A DNA stretch of 64,000 nt from Exiguobacterium sp. J17977. GTDB lineage: Bacteria; Bacillota; Bacilli; Exiguobacteriales; Exiguobacteriaceae. The stretch spans positions 186,001 through 250,000 of the forward strand of contig NZ_JAEQBB010000001.1 in the NCBI RefSeq assembly GCF_018616375.1. Direction: 5' to 3'. Made by a program: the position numbers and the translations under genes. A model generated the notes under the pieces. That model was given only the letters and a program-made list of their open reading frames with translations. It did no database searches and was not told the origin of the DNA. Positions within the stretch are counted from its first letter, which is position 1. Every line of letters starts with the position of its first letter. Below are positions 1 through 7,866 of the stretch, in pieces.

Positions 1-498
1 GTCCGTGACGTTGTCAGAGATGGCCGTGAATCCGTTCGTAACTGCGTCCGACGCGCCGCTTGCGACCGTGCTGATGCCGCTGCCTGCAGCACTACCGACC
101 GTCCCGAGGACTGATCCGACCGTTTGGAACGTATTGATCGTCGTGAACGTGAGGAGCGAGAATAGCAAGATGACGCTCGTGGCCCACGTCAAGAATCCGT
201 GGATGAGTCCGCTCCGGGCCGATGTCACACCGGATACGAATCCAGCGGCGAACAAGGATAGGATGAGCGTGAGAATTCCCCAGATAATCAATCCTGTGCC
301 GACGCCGTCAAACGGATTGTCAGACGTGACGTCGGTAACGCCAAAACCGATGGCCGATCCGATGAAGCTAAACGTTAAGAGAAGTGCGAAAAAGGTGACG
401 ACACCTGCGAGGATCGATCCCCAAGATACGTTTTTCCCCGCCGCGTCCGCCTCCGGACGCAAATACTGACTGAAGCGTGTTTGTCTTCTAGTTTCCAT
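1..498 (-). CDS. Membrane protein, C-terminus cut by window edge
   Basis: Reading leftward from an ATG at 498, the frame stays open to the window edge for 166 codons, so the C-terminus is missing. The visible part has a short charged N-terminus, a hydrophobic segment near residues 27-52, a second near 70-95, a third near 105-120, and then a Gly/Ser/Ala-rich stretch. I do not recognise a family. An in-frame ATG at 516 is an alternative start; GGAG lies 12 nt before 498, while nothing clear precedes 516. A SigB-like promoter lies about 60 nt upstream, so a role in general stress at the membrane is a reasonable inference, not shown. Confidence 0.75.
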   Translation of the reverse strand, partial: METRRQTRFSQYLRPEADAAGKNVSWGSILAGVVTFFALLLTFSFIGSAIGFGVTDVTSDNPFDGVGTGLIIWGILTLILSLFAAGFVSGVTSARSGLIHGFLTWATSVILLFSLLTFTTINTFQTVGSVLGTVGSAAGSGISTVASGASDAVTNGFTAISDNVTD

Positions 499-557
499 GA
501 TTTTCTTTGTCTCCATTCTCGTGTAAATGTATGAACTGCATCGTCCATGAACGGAAT

Positions 558-582
558 TTACCCGGGAAAGAAAATTACAAAC
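558..582 (-). promoter_or_regulatory. SigB-type promoter for the leftward membrane gene
   Basis: On the minus strand, GTTTGT (577-582) and GGGTAA (558-563) are separated by 13 nt. This fits the SigB consensus GTTT-N12-15-GGGWAW and lies about 60 nt before the start codon. It is read from sequence only. Confidence 0.55.
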
Positions 583-733
583 TCATTGATGTGTTGTGTA
601 AAATTTTATTTCAAGTTCTGAACGAATTATTCGGTAAATTCTCTTCTATAGAAAAAGAAACCGCATGATATCAACAATTATAAGAGTTCAAGTCTCAACT
701 ATTATAATAAAAAAATATTTAACACATCGAAAT

Positions 734-758
734 TTTTCAAGTTCGTATGAACGGGAAT
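734..758 (+). promoter_or_regulatory. Weak SigB-like promoter before amaP copy 1
   Basis: TTTTCA (734-739), 13 nt, then GGGAAT (753-758). The -10 part and the bases GAAC just before it match the clear SigB site of the second copy at 6975-6999, but the -35 has lost its G. The rest of 517-839 is AT-rich and shows no gene. Confidence 0.35.
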
Positions 759-839
759 CAACACAACTACCGATTGGTAACAGCGACGAAAAATAGACAC
801 GTCGCTTAGGCACGACATGATAGAGAAGGAGATAAACGG

Positions 840-1382
840 ATGAATGGATTCAATCGAGCCCTCTTGGTCGTAACGGGCGTCATCGGACTGTTGAGCGTAG
901 CGCTGCTATTGCTCGGCGTGTATGACGTCCCTCAAATCCAAACGTATATTGACCAATGGCAAAACGAAGACTGGTATATGTACACGATCCTCGCAATCGG
1001 CATATTCCTCGCGGTCATCTTCCTGCTCATGCTGATGACAGGGTTGGCCGCCAAAGCAAAACCGAGACGGTACACGATTCAGACGAATGAAGGCCGAATC
1101 ACGGTATCGAAAGACACAATCGAGAAGACGGTCCAGGAATCGCTCAAGCAATTCCAAGGGCTGCGCTCGCCGGACGTGTCCGTCGCCATCGACTCGAAAC
1201 GGGAGCAGGTGCGCGTCCACATCGACTGCGCCGTGTTCAAACAGGACGGGTTGCCGACGCTCGGGAAGACGATTCAAACGCACGTCAAAGAGCGGATCGA
1301 ATCGTTGATCGAAGTGCCAGTGGCCGAAGTGTCACTCAATATCTACGATACGTTGCGCAAGACGTCAGAGCGGGTCGTATAA
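840..1382 (+). CDS. amaP: Alkaline shock response membrane anchor protein AmaP (copy 1)
   Basis: This 180-residue protein has two N-terminal membrane segments (about residues 5-27 and 47-70) separated by a short outside loop, then a soluble C-terminal domain rich in charged residues. AmaP in Staphylococcus aureus anchors the envelope stress protein Asp23 to the membrane. The identity rests on length, topology and the gene order amaP-DUF2273-asp23, which is the typical one. The start follows GAGAAGGAGATAAACGG. It is the first gene of a three-gene operon ending at the hairpin at 2105-2135. A close paralogue lies at 7072-7614. Confidence 0.85.
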   Translation: MNGFNRALLVVTGVIGLLSVALLLLGVYDVPQIQTYIDQWQNEDWYMYTILAIGIFLAVIFLLMLMTGLAAKAKPRRYTIQTNEGRITVSKDTIEKTVQESLKQFQGLRSPDVSVAIDSKREQVRVHIDCAVFKQDGLPTLGKTIQTHVKERIESLIEVPVAEVSLNIYDTLRKTSERVV

Positions 1383-1394
1383 GGAGGGACTAGC

Positions 1395-1601
1395 ATGGAT
1401 ACAAAAACAATGTTGTGGCCGTACCGGTTCCGGCTCATCGGAGCGGGGCTCGGCCTCATCATGGCAGTGCTCTTCCTCACGATCGGCTTCGGTCCGACGC
1501 TTCTCATCGTGACGCTCACGTTCATCGGTTTCGTAATCGGCAAGTGGCGTGACGGGGCACTTCGTATGGAAGAATGGGTGGCCTTTTTCACCCGCAACTA
1601 A
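1395..1601 (+). CDS. DUF2273 small membrane protein (copy 1)
   Basis: A 68-residue protein with two closely spaced hydrophobic helices (about residues 10-30 and 33-50) and a conserved GKWRDGALR-like turn. This matches the DUF2273 family, which is almost always encoded between amaP and asp23. It probably helps hold the Asp23 assembly at the membrane; its exact job is not known. It starts 12 nt after amaP with AAGGAGGGACTAGC before the ATG, so translation is likely coupled. The paralogue at 7627-7842 is very similar. Confidence 0.8.
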   Translation: MDTKTMLWPYRFRLIGAGLGLIMAVLFLTIGFGPTLLIVTLTFIGFVIGKWRDGALRMEEWVAFFTRN

Positions 1602-1653
1602 CAACGACCTTACCAATCGGTCAAACCAATGAACACAAAAGGAGATTATTGAC

Positions 1654-2094
1654 ATGGCTAACGAAAACGTAAATGTGAATCGAACAGAAGAGACGATCCG
1701 TCAAAACAAATTGACGTTTGAAGAGCAGGTCATCAAGAAAATCGCCGGGCTCGCCACGAGCGAAGTTCAAGGGATTTTGTCGATGAGCGGTGGGTTCATG
1801 AGCGGTCTCACGGACCGTTTCCGGAGCACCGAAGACATCACGAAAGGCATCGACGCCGAGGTCGGCGAACGCCAAGTCGCCCTCGATTTGCGCGTCATCG
1901 TTGAATACGGCAAGAACATCCCAGGCGTCTTCAATGAGACGGTCACGAAAATCAAGGCCGCGATGAGCGAAATGACCGGGCTCGAGGTCGTCGAGGTGAA
2001 CATGCATGTCGAGGACGTCATGACGAAAGCCGAGTTCGACGCCAAGAGTCGGGCGTCGGAGTCTGAAGTGGAAACGAGCCGTGAACTCGTCTAA
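1654..2094 (+). CDS. asp23: Asp23/Gls24 family envelope stress protein (copy 1)
   Basis: This 146-residue soluble protein carries the Asp23 fold in its middle: a LTFEEQVIKKIAG segment, EVQGI, then LRVIVEYG and VVEVNMHVEDV strands. Asp23 proteins form a cytoplasmic layer tethered to the membrane by AmaP and are abundant under alkaline or cell-wall stress. The start is an ATG preceded by AAAGGAGATTATTGAC. It is the last gene of the operon, followed by a strong hairpin. The N- and C-terminal tails differ from the second copy, while the core is nearly identical, pointing to a duplication followed by tail divergence. Confidence 0.9.
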   Translation: MANENVNVNRTEETIRQNKLTFEEQVIKKIAGLATSEVQGILSMSGGFMSGLTDRFRSTEDITKGIDAEVGERQVALDLRVIVEYGKNIPGVFNETVTKIKAAMSEMTGLEVVEVNMHVEDVMTKAEFDAKSRASESEVETSRELV

Positions 2095-2104
2095 CGATAT
2101 CAAA

Positions 2105-2140
2105 CAGACGTCCGCATTTCGTATGCGGACGTCTGTCGTT
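2105..2140 (+). terminator. Hairpin terminator after asp23 copy 1
   Basis: Perfect 13-bp inverted repeat (2105-2117 with 2123-2135), 5-nt loop, followed by TCGTTT. The stem is very stable but the U-run is short. Confidence 0.7.
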
Positions 2141-2257
2141 TGAATAAGGTGCACATACAAGTAGGGGTACGGGTATGACGAAAGGATTACAATTCGCAAA
2201 AGGGTGGAATTACTATACACAGATTGATTTTCGTCCATACAGAGAGGAAAGACCGAT

Positions 2258-2641
2258 ATGAACAAACTTGAATTCTTGACGACCGAGCACTACGACGTGT
2301 TCAAACAGTTGGCCCAGCGGCTTCATAATCCGGGTGACGTCAAGAAAGAGTATTTTTCCGCCCTATACGTCATCGCCGGGAATGAACGGGTGCGAAACCT
2401 GTTGTTGCCGTACATGGACCTCGAGCAAGGCAAAATCAGCACGGCGACCATTATCGATGACAACACGTTCGAGAAGCAAGATTTCATCCTCGTCAAACTC
2501 GTCATCCACTTGTACAACAATAAAGAATGGGTGCTCCCGACCGAACTGATCAGCCTGCCGCAACCTGACTATCAATTGGCGATGCAGGCAATCACGCTCT
2601 GCCGCGACGAGCACTTCGACGACGTCACCATACCCAAATGA
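2258..2641 (+). CDS. Small DUF6075-like protein
   Basis: A 127-residue, mostly helical soluble protein without signal peptide or membrane segment. Its first half (FLTTEHYDVFKQLAQRLHN, then EYFSALYVIAG) resembles the DUF6075/phage-type small proteins found in Bacilli, whose function is unknown; this likeness is from memory and weak. The start follows GAGAGGAAAGACCGAT. Another gene starts 59 nt after its stop, with a hairpin between them, so it may be its own transcript. No function should be assigned. Confidence 0.6.
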   Translation: MNKLEFLTTEHYDVFKQLAQRLHNPGDVKKEYFSALYVIAGNERVRNLLLPYMDLEQGKISTATIIDDNTFEKQDFILVKLVIHLYNNKEWVLPTELISLPQPDYQLAMQAITLCRDEHFDDVTIPK

Positions 2642-2642
2642 A

Positions 2643-2672
2643 CAAACCTGTCCCGAATCAGTCGGGACGGGT
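2643..2672 (+). terminator. Hairpin between the 127-aa gene and the GltB-like gene
   Basis: AACCTGTCCCGA, loop ATCAG, TCGGGACGGGTT: a 12-bp stem with one G-U pair, followed by ATTCG rather than a U-run. It is a weak terminator or an attenuator in the leader of the next gene. Confidence 0.5.
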
Positions 2673-2700
2673 TATTCGTCTAGTTGAAGGAGGTCAAGTC

Positions 2701-4293
2701 ATGTCCGTGAACACGACGATGCTCGCCATCGTGCTCGTCCTGATGGTGTCGATGATTGCCGCCCCGTTCCTGTTCATTTTCTATCTCTGGCGCAAGGACC
2801 GCCATCAGCGCGAGCATTCCGTCCTCCGCAACTTCCCGATTCTCGGTAAGGTACGTTATATCTTGGAGAAGGTCGGGCCTGAGATGCGGCAATATTTGTT
2901 CTTGAACGACAACGAGGCGAAACCGTTCTCGCGGAACGACTATGAGGCGGCCGTTATTTCCGGGAAATATAAGTCGCGCATCATCGGGTTCGGCTCAGAG
3001 CGGGATTTCGAGCGGGGCGGGTTCTATCTGCAGAACGTTCTCTATCCGACGAACCGGAATGAACTCCGCGTCGATAACAGCCAGACCGTGAAGACTCACC
3101 TCTATCAAGTCGAGGAGGACAACCTGTTCACCCGTAAGGAGCGGGTCGTCGAACGAGAGATCGGTCCGTACTTGTTGACGGAAGAGGACAGCATCGTCAT
3201 CGGGAAACAGACGTGTCGGGAGCCGTTCCGCCTTCGCGGTCTCGTCGGGCAGTCGGCGATGAGTTTTGGCTCACTCGGCGAGAACGCCATCACGGCGCTG
3301 TCGATCGGGCTCGGTCGGGCCAAAGGGACGTGGATGAACACCGGCGAAGGCGGGCTGTCGGACCATCATTTGAAGGGCGGGGTCGACCTCATCTGTCAAA
3401 TCGGGCCGGCGCTGTTCGGCGTCCGGACCGAGGACGGGACGTTCTCGGACGCGGCGTTCAAAGCGAAGAGTGAGATTCCGCAAGTGCGTGCCTTCGAGTT
3501 GAAGCTCGCCCAAGGCGCGAAGACTAGAGGCGGCCATATCGACGGTGCGAAAGTGACGGAAGAGATTGCCCGCATCCGGAACGTCAAGATCGGCGTGACG
3601 ATTGACAGCCCGAACCGATTCTCCGAGTTCAAGTCGGACAAGGAACTGCTCAGCTTCATCGAGTGGCTGCGCGACATCGGCGGCAAACCGGTCGGCATCA
3701 AGCTCGTCGTCGGACGCCTTGCGGACGTCGAGGCGCTCGTGCAAGAGATGGCTTCTTCCGGTCAGCATCCTGATTTCATCACGGTCGACGGCGGAGAAGG
3801 CGGGACCGGGGCGACATATCAAGAGCTCGCCGATTCGGTCGGACTGCCGTTGAAGGCGGCACTCCCGTATGTGCATCAATTACTCATAAAATATGGAATC
3901 CGTGACCGCATCACCTTGTTTGCTTCCGGCAAGCTCGTCACGGCTGATAAGATTGCAGTCGCCCTCGCGCTCGGGGCCGACTGCGTCAACATCGCCCGCG
4001 GGCTCATGTTCAACGTCGGCTGTATCCAGGCGCAAGTATGCCATACGAACCGATGTCCGGTCGGTGTCGCGACGACGGACCCGAAACTGCAGCACGCCCT
4101 CGTCGTCGATGAGAAGAGTTACCGCGTAACGAACTATATCATCTCACTTCGCGAAGGGCTCTATAACATGACGGCAGCGGCCGGTCTCGATACGCCGACG
4201 AAGCTGTCGCTCGAGCATGTCGCCTATAAGTATCCGGACGGCCGGGTGAAGCGAGGCGAGGAATTATTCGATGGACAAGCGAAAGACGGATGA
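2701..4293 (+). CDS. FMN-binding glutamate synthase family protein
   Basis: A 530-residue protein with one N-terminal membrane helix (about residues 5-27) and then a complete GltB-type FMN/synthase domain. Visible marks are GEGGLSDHH, the HIDGAKVTEEIA segment, VDGGEGGTGA and the iron-sulfur cysteines in CIQAQVCHTNRCPVG. Glutamate synthase makes glutamate from 2-oxoglutarate and glutamine, but this stand-alone membrane-bound form lacks the glutaminase domain, so its in vivo reaction is unknown. I chose the ATG at 2701 because AAGGAGG lies 8 nt upstream and the hydrophobic helix follows; the frame is open to 2638. The gene ends inside a strong terminator. Confidence 0.85.
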   Translation: MSVNTTMLAIVLVLMVSMIAAPFLFIFYLWRKDRHQREHSVLRNFPILGKVRYILEKVGPEMRQYLFLNDNEAKPFSRNDYEAAVISGKYKSRIIGFGSERDFERGGFYLQNVLYPTNRNELRVDNSQTVKTHLYQVEEDNLFTRKERVVEREIGPYLLTEEDSIVIGKQTCREPFRLRGLVGQSAMSFGSLGENAITALSIGLGRAKGTWMNTGEGGLSDHHLKGGVDLICQIGPALFGVRTEDGTFSDAAFKAKSEIPQVRAFELKLAQGAKTRGGHIDGAKVTEEIARIRNVKIGVTIDSPNRFSEFKSDKELLSFIEWLRDIGGKPVGIKLVVGRLADVEALVQEMASSGQHPDFITVDGGEGGTGATYQELADSVGLPLKAALPYVHQLLIKYGIRDRITLFASGKLVTADKIAVALALGADCVNIARGLMFNVGCIQAQVCHTNRCPVGVATTDPKLQHALVVDEKSYRVTNYIISLREGLYNMTAAAGLDTPTKLSLEHVAYKYPDGRVKRGEELFDGQAKDG

Positions 4294-4317
4294 CCCGCGC
4301 GGGCCATCCGTCTTTTT
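4285..4317 (+). terminator. Terminator of the GltB-like gene
   Basis: GACGGATGACCCG (4285-4297) pairs with CGGGCCATCCGTC (4299-4311) with one mismatch, followed by TTTTT. The stop codon lies within the left arm. Confidence 0.8.
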
Positions 4318-4323
4318 GATTCC

Positions 4324-5391
4324 TCAAGCCGTACCGAATTGCTCGTTCGTCACGCCTGTGCTGACGACTCGGTTTCGTCCACCGTGCTTCGCCTCATACA
4401 GGGCGTTGTCGGCCGCCTCGGTCGCGACGACGACCGGACAGGCCTTGGCGTGTGCGACCCCGATCGAGACCGTGATGTGAATCGGGTCGAAGCCGTTCAA
4501 GAAGAAAGACTCCGTCTCGACGTTGGCGCGAATCCGTTCGGCGATTTTATTCGCTTTCGTGACGGGCAAGTCATGAATGAGAATCGCGAACTCTTCCCCG
4601 CCGAGCCGTGCCACGACGTCTTGTGTTCTCGTCTCGCTGACTAACAGTTCGGCGAAACGTTTCAACACCAAGTCTCCGTTGGCGTGGCCATACACATCGT
4701 TCACACGTTTGAAATGGTCGATATCTAAAATCATCACGTGATAGGAGCGGGATGTGGCACCGAGGGGTTCGGTTGACTGCTCCCATACACGTCGATTGAA
4801 CAGCCCGGTCAAATGATCGCGTTCGGCCGAGCGTTGGTATTCCTTGGCCCGGCGCGTGGTCCGTTCCAAATCGATTGTTAACGCGCTGGCCAAGAGACCG
4901 GCGACCAATCCGACCATCCACAGCGTCATGATGAGCGAGACATAGGTTCCACCCCAACCGAGATTGAGCCACAGTCCGAACGACAGCATGCTCAAAGCCC
5001 AGACGTTCAGCGCCATCACTTGGAGGAACATTCGGTCGGCGAAGCGACGGTGAATCCACAACATCCCCAGCCCGACGACGAACGTCCCGATGAACGCGAT
5101 GATGGCTTGGTCGGAGAGACCGAACAACAGCCGGGAGCTGGCGATGATGCCGGTGGCGATGAAGAGCGGCAAACGGGCCCCGTAAAACGCGAGGAGGATT
5201 GCCGGCAAATGGCGCAAGTCGATGCGGACGTCCTCGTTCACTTCGACGGCATTTATCATCAGGAAGAGACCGATCATCCCGGCGAGCCCGCCCATGAGGA
5301 TGCTTCTCGCATAGGACGAGGAGAATAGGAACGAGTGATAAATCTTGGAGATTAAGTAGAATCCCGTGAACGCGACACAGGCGTTCATCAA
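4324..5391 (-). CDS. Membrane diguanylate cyclase (5TM sensor plus GGDEF)
   Basis: About 355 residues: five or six membrane helices in the first 180 residues, like the 5TMR-LYT sensor module, a short linker (LERTTRRAKEYQRSAERD), then a full GGDEF domain starting at HLTGLFNRR. The active site reads GGEEF and the catalytic loop LGGEEFAIL is intact, so it should make cyclic di-GMP from GTP. The ligand sensed is unknown. The start is unclear: the first standard in-frame starts are TTG 5391 and ATG 5388, yet the only good ribosome site (GTGAGG) lies about 20 nt before them and 8 nt before an ATC codon. Separate unit from the MFS gene upstream. Confidence 0.85.
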   Translation of the reverse strand: MMNACVAFTGFYLISKIYHSFLFSSSYARSILMGGLAGMIGLFLMINAVEVNEDVRIDLRHLPAILLAFYGARLPLFIATGIIASSRLLFGLSDQAIIAFIGTFVVGLGMLWIHRRFADRMFLQVMALNVWALSMLSFGLWLNLGWGGTYVSLIMTLWMVGLVAGLLASALTIDLERTTRRAKEYQRSAERDHLTGLFNRRVWEQSTEPLGATSRSYHVMILDIDHFKRVNDVYGHANGDLVLKRFAELLVSETRTQDVVARLGGEEFAILIHDLPVTKANKIAERIRANVETESFFLNGFDPIHITVSIGVAHAKACPVVVATEAADNALYEAKHGGRNRVVSTGVTNEQFGTA

Positions 5392-5520
5392 TAATAGAGT
5401 GATTGCGATAACCTCACGACCTTTGAATGGAAAGTATAGGTCAACCGTACCAAATCGTTATCGTTTGTCAATTTTTAGCATGCAATTTCACCAATCTGAT
5501 TTTGACGATGAGCGATTGCC

Positions 5521-6726
5521 TCACGACGAGACTTTCTTTTCACTCAGCCTGTCAAATAACTTCGCATATAGTCCCATCCCGGTGAGCGCCGACAGCAAGA
5601 TGAGTGTGAAGACGGCAATCGGGGAGACGAAGCCCGAGGCGAGCACCGTCACCGGCGCGAGGAACTTGCCGATCGTGTTTTGGAGCGTATCGGCCGCGAG
5701 ATATTGGCCGCGTGACTCGGCTGGTGCGTAGCGACTGACGAAGCTTTGGCTGACGGGGGAACGAATCAATTCGCCGAACGTGAACACGGTCGTGACGACG
5801 AGCAAATACCAGATGTTCGACGAGAAGGCGACGAGGAACGTCCCGAAGCCGGCGAGAAATGTCGACAACAGGAAGACACGTCGTTCATTCCAGGCGCGGA
5901 ACATGCGCGTGACCGGCATGATGAAGACGACGAACAAGAGCCCGTTATAGGCGACGAGCCAACCGAACAGGACCGTGTTCGAGACGTCGAACGTGGCCGG
6001 GGCCTGTTCAATCAAATAGACCGGTAAATACACGTCGAGCTGCATGATCGGGATCAAGGCGAACACGCCGGCAATCAAATAGAGGCGGAACAACGGATCA
6101 CGCAGAATCGTCGCATACGAACGCCCTTGGGTGCGGAATGTCGTCGCGACCGTCGTCTTGGTCGAGGCCGGCCGTGTCTCATGAGTCAGTGCCGCGAGCA
6201 GCACCCCGTACCCGAACAGGACGAAGGCGCAACCGAGCAGGAGTGCCTGACGATGCTCGAAGAACAAGACCGCCCCGAGGATGGGACCGAGCACGGCGCC
6301 GATATTGTTCGACGCCATGAACGTCGCGAACACGTCCCGTAAATGTTCGGTCGGTACGAGGTCGGCGACCATGGCCGAGCTGGCCGGTTTATAGATCGCG
6401 CCCATGAAGCCGATGCCGATATAGGTGACATAATCGACGTAGGCGTTCGTCGACAAGGCGAAGGCGAGGAACAAGATCCCTTGCGCGAACGTCCCGACGA
6501 GCATGACGGGACGGCGTCCGCTCTCGTCTGCGAGCGAACCGCCAATCAAACTGCCGATCAGAAGGAACAGTGGAGGCACGGCCATGAGCAGACCGGCCAG
6601 CTCGACGCCGAGTGTTTGAGCAAAATAGACGGTGATGAACGGGAAGTACATCCAAAACAACAGATTGAACAGACCTTCACCGAACAAGCGGACCTTCAGA
6701 TTGAGGTCCCAGCGGTATGATTCCAT
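5521..6726 (-). CDS. MFS drug/metabolite exporter
   Basis: A 401-residue integral membrane protein with about 12 hydrophobic helices. The loop after helix 2 carries the MFS signature GGSLADESGRR, and a charged central loop near residue 195 separates the two halves. This is the size and layout of a 12-helix multidrug-type proton antiporter, but the substrate cannot be read. I chose ATG 6726 because GGAAAGGAG stands 8 nt before it; the frame is open to 6744. The 5' leader holds an 8-bp perfect inverted repeat (6744-6789) just upstream of the ribosome site, which might be an operator or an RNA switch. Confidence 0.85.
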   Translation of the reverse strand: MESYRWDLNLKVRLFGEGLFNLLFWMYFPFITVYFAQTLGVELAGLLMAVPPLFLLIGSLIGGSLADESGRRPVMLVGTFAQGILFLAFALSTNAYVDYVTYIGIGFMGAIYKPASSAMVADLVPTEHLRDVFATFMASNNIGAVLGPILGAVLFFEHRQALLLGCAFVLFGYGVLLAALTHETRPASTKTTVATTFRTQGRSYATILRDPLFRLYLIAGVFALIPIMQLDVYLPVYLIEQAPATFDVSNTVLFGWLVAYNGLLFVVFIMPVTRMFRAWNERRVFLLSTFLAGFGTFLVAFSSNIWYLLVVTTVFTFGELIRSPVSQSFVSRYAPAESRGQYLAADTLQNTIGKFLAPVTVLASGFVSPIAVFTLILLSALTGMGLYAKLFDRLSEKKVSS

Positions 6727-6743
6727 CGATGTGCTCCTTTCCA

Positions 6744-6789
6744 AAGTCTATCTCTACTGTAGGGAGTCCAGCTGAGAAAGAATAGACTT
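6744..6789 (-). repeat. Inverted repeat in the MFS leader
   Basis: AAGTCTAT (6744-6751) and ATAGACTT (6782-6789) are perfect reverse complements 30 nt apart. The left arm abuts the Shine-Dalgarno of the exporter gene. A possible promoter (TTAGCA-N18-TATTCT, minus strand) overlaps the right arm, so it could be a repressor operator or a leader hairpin. Confidence 0.4.
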
Positions 6790-6862
6790 ATGTTGCGGGA
6801 TTTGCTAAGCTAAAAATAGAAAAAGCGAATATATATGCGCTTGTTTGCGCTGTACCATAAAC

Positions 6863-6876
6863 CGAACATAAGTTCT
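6863..6876. promoter_or_regulatory. LexA-like box
   Basis: CGAACATAAGTTCT differs from the Bacillus SOS consensus CGAAC-RNRY-GTTYG at two positions. It lies between the MFS gene and an orphan terminator with no gene of its own. It may be chance. Confidence 0.3.
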
Positions 6877-6891
6877 GATTATTAGATGGAG

Positions 6892-6926
6892 CGGTCACTT
6901 TCCCGAGCGGAGAGTGACCGTTTTTT
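6892..6926 (+). terminator. Orphan rightward terminator
   Basis: A 12-bp stem (6892-6903 with 6909-6920, one G-U pair) followed by six T. No rightward gene lies in the 2.5 kb to its left, so it either ends an unannotated short RNA or insulates the amaP copy 2 promoter. Confidence 0.75.
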
Positions 6927-6974
6927 GTGTTCCCAGGAAGTAAAATCTCTTACTGATCCTTCATAATATGAATT

Positions 6975-6999
6975 GTTTCCATCGAGCTAGAACGGGAAA
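6975..6999 (+). promoter_or_regulatory. SigB-type promoter of the second amaP operon
   Basis: GTTTCC (6975-6980), 13 nt, GGGAAA (6994-6999), 72 nt before the amaP start. Both boxes and spacing fit the SigB consensus, so this operon is likely part of the general stress regulon. Confidence 0.7.
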
Positions 7000-7071
7000 A
7001 TATAAAGACAGACATTAACGGAGCGGGGCGAAATTGTCAGATGAAGCGGAGTGCACAAAGGGGATGTGGGT

Positions 7072-7614
7072 ATGAACAGGTTGAATCGATTCATATTGGT
7101 CATCACTGGCATCGTCGGGTTGGTGAGCGTGGTGGTACTGTTGCTCGGCATTTATGACGTCCCGCAACTCAGTCCTTATTGGGAGCGTTGGCAAAACCAA
7201 GAAGAGTACGTCTACACCGTGCTCGCCCTCTCGATTTTCCTCGGTGTCGTCTTCCTCGTCATGCTCGTGACTGGTTTGGTGGCCAAGTCGAATACGGGGC
7301 GTTACACGATTCAGACGGGGGAAGGGCGGATCACGATTTCGACCGAGACGATTGAGAAGATGGTGTATGAGTCGTTGAAGCCGTTCCAAGGGGTGCGGGC
7401 GCCGGACGTCAACGTTGACATCGATTCGAAGCGAGACAGCGTGCGCGTCCACATCGACTGTTCCGTCTTCAATCGGCAAGGCTTGCCGACGCTTGGCAAA
7501 GAGATTCAGACGCATGTGAAAGAGCGTCTTGAGTCGTTGCTCGAAGTGCCCGTGACGGACGTGTCACTGAACATTCAAGATACGAAGCGGCAGACGTCAG
7601 AACGAGTCGTATAA
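7072..7614 (+). CDS. amaP: Alkaline shock response membrane anchor protein AmaP (copy 2)
   Basis: A 180-residue paralogue of the protein at 840-1382 with the same two N-terminal helices, the shared loop LLGIYDVPQ, and the same C-terminal domain ending in KRQTSERVV. It should anchor Asp23-type proteins to the membrane. I placed the start at ATG 7072, which follows AAGGGGATGTGGG and aligns with the first copy; a GTG at 7051 lies before that ribosome site and is unlikely. It heads a three-gene operon with its own strong SigB-type promoter. Confidence 0.85.
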   Translation: MNRLNRFILVITGIVGLVSVVVLLLGIYDVPQLSPYWERWQNQEEYVYTVLALSIFLGVVFLVMLVTGLVAKSNTGRYTIQTGEGRITISTETIEKMVYESLKPFQGVRAPDVNVDIDSKRDSVRVHIDCSVFNRQGLPTLGKEIQTHVKERLESLLEVPVTDVSLNIQDTKRQTSERVV

Positions 7615-7626
7615 GGAGGTGCTGTG

Positions 7627-7842
7627 ATGGATACGAAAACGATATTGTTCCCTTATCGCTTCCGTCTCATCGGAATTGTCGTCGGGGTGATCATTGCGGT
7701 GCTGTTCCTGACGATTGGCTTCGGGCAGACGGTATTGATCGTGACGTTGGCACTGGTCGGTTTCTTAATCGGGAAATGGGGCGATGGGGCGCTCCACGTA
7801 AACGAGTGGGTAGAATTTTTCACACGGAAGCAGCGGCGCTGA
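7627..7842 (+). CDS. DUF2273 small membrane protein (copy 2)
   Basis: A 71-residue protein with two hydrophobic helices, nearly the same sequence as the copy at 1395-1601 (same MDTKT start and GKWGDGALH turn), plus a short basic tail KQRR. It starts 12 nt after amaP; AAGGAGG lies 8 nt before ATG 7627, so I prefer it to the GTG at 7624. Presumably part of the membrane attachment complex for Asp23; exact role unknown. Confidence 0.8.
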   Translation: MDTKTILFPYRFRLIGIVVGVIIAVLFLTIGFGQTVLIVTLALVGFLIGKWGDGALHVNEWVEFFTRKQRR

Positions 7843-7866
7843 ATCGATACAAAGGAGTGAGCGGTC

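Noticed and set aside
5-469. Rightward open frame of 154 codons at the left edge
   Set aside because: It is antisense to the membrane protein gene, whose leftward frame has hydrophobic helices, a better start and a promoter. The rightward product is Pro/Asn/Val-rich without pattern.
2138-2176. GTTTGA and GGGTAC/GGGTAT as a SigB promoter for the 127-residue gene
   Set aside because: Spacing is 21 nt or more, too long for SigB.
1621-2265. Leftward 214-codon frame over asp23
   Set aside because: Antisense shadow of asp23 and its terminator; the product reflects the reverse complement of the hairpin.
3271-3879. Leftward 202-codon frame inside the GltB-like gene
   Set aside because: Shadow of a GC-rich gene; Arg/Asp/Leu-rich product, no ribosome site, and the sense protein is clearly conserved.
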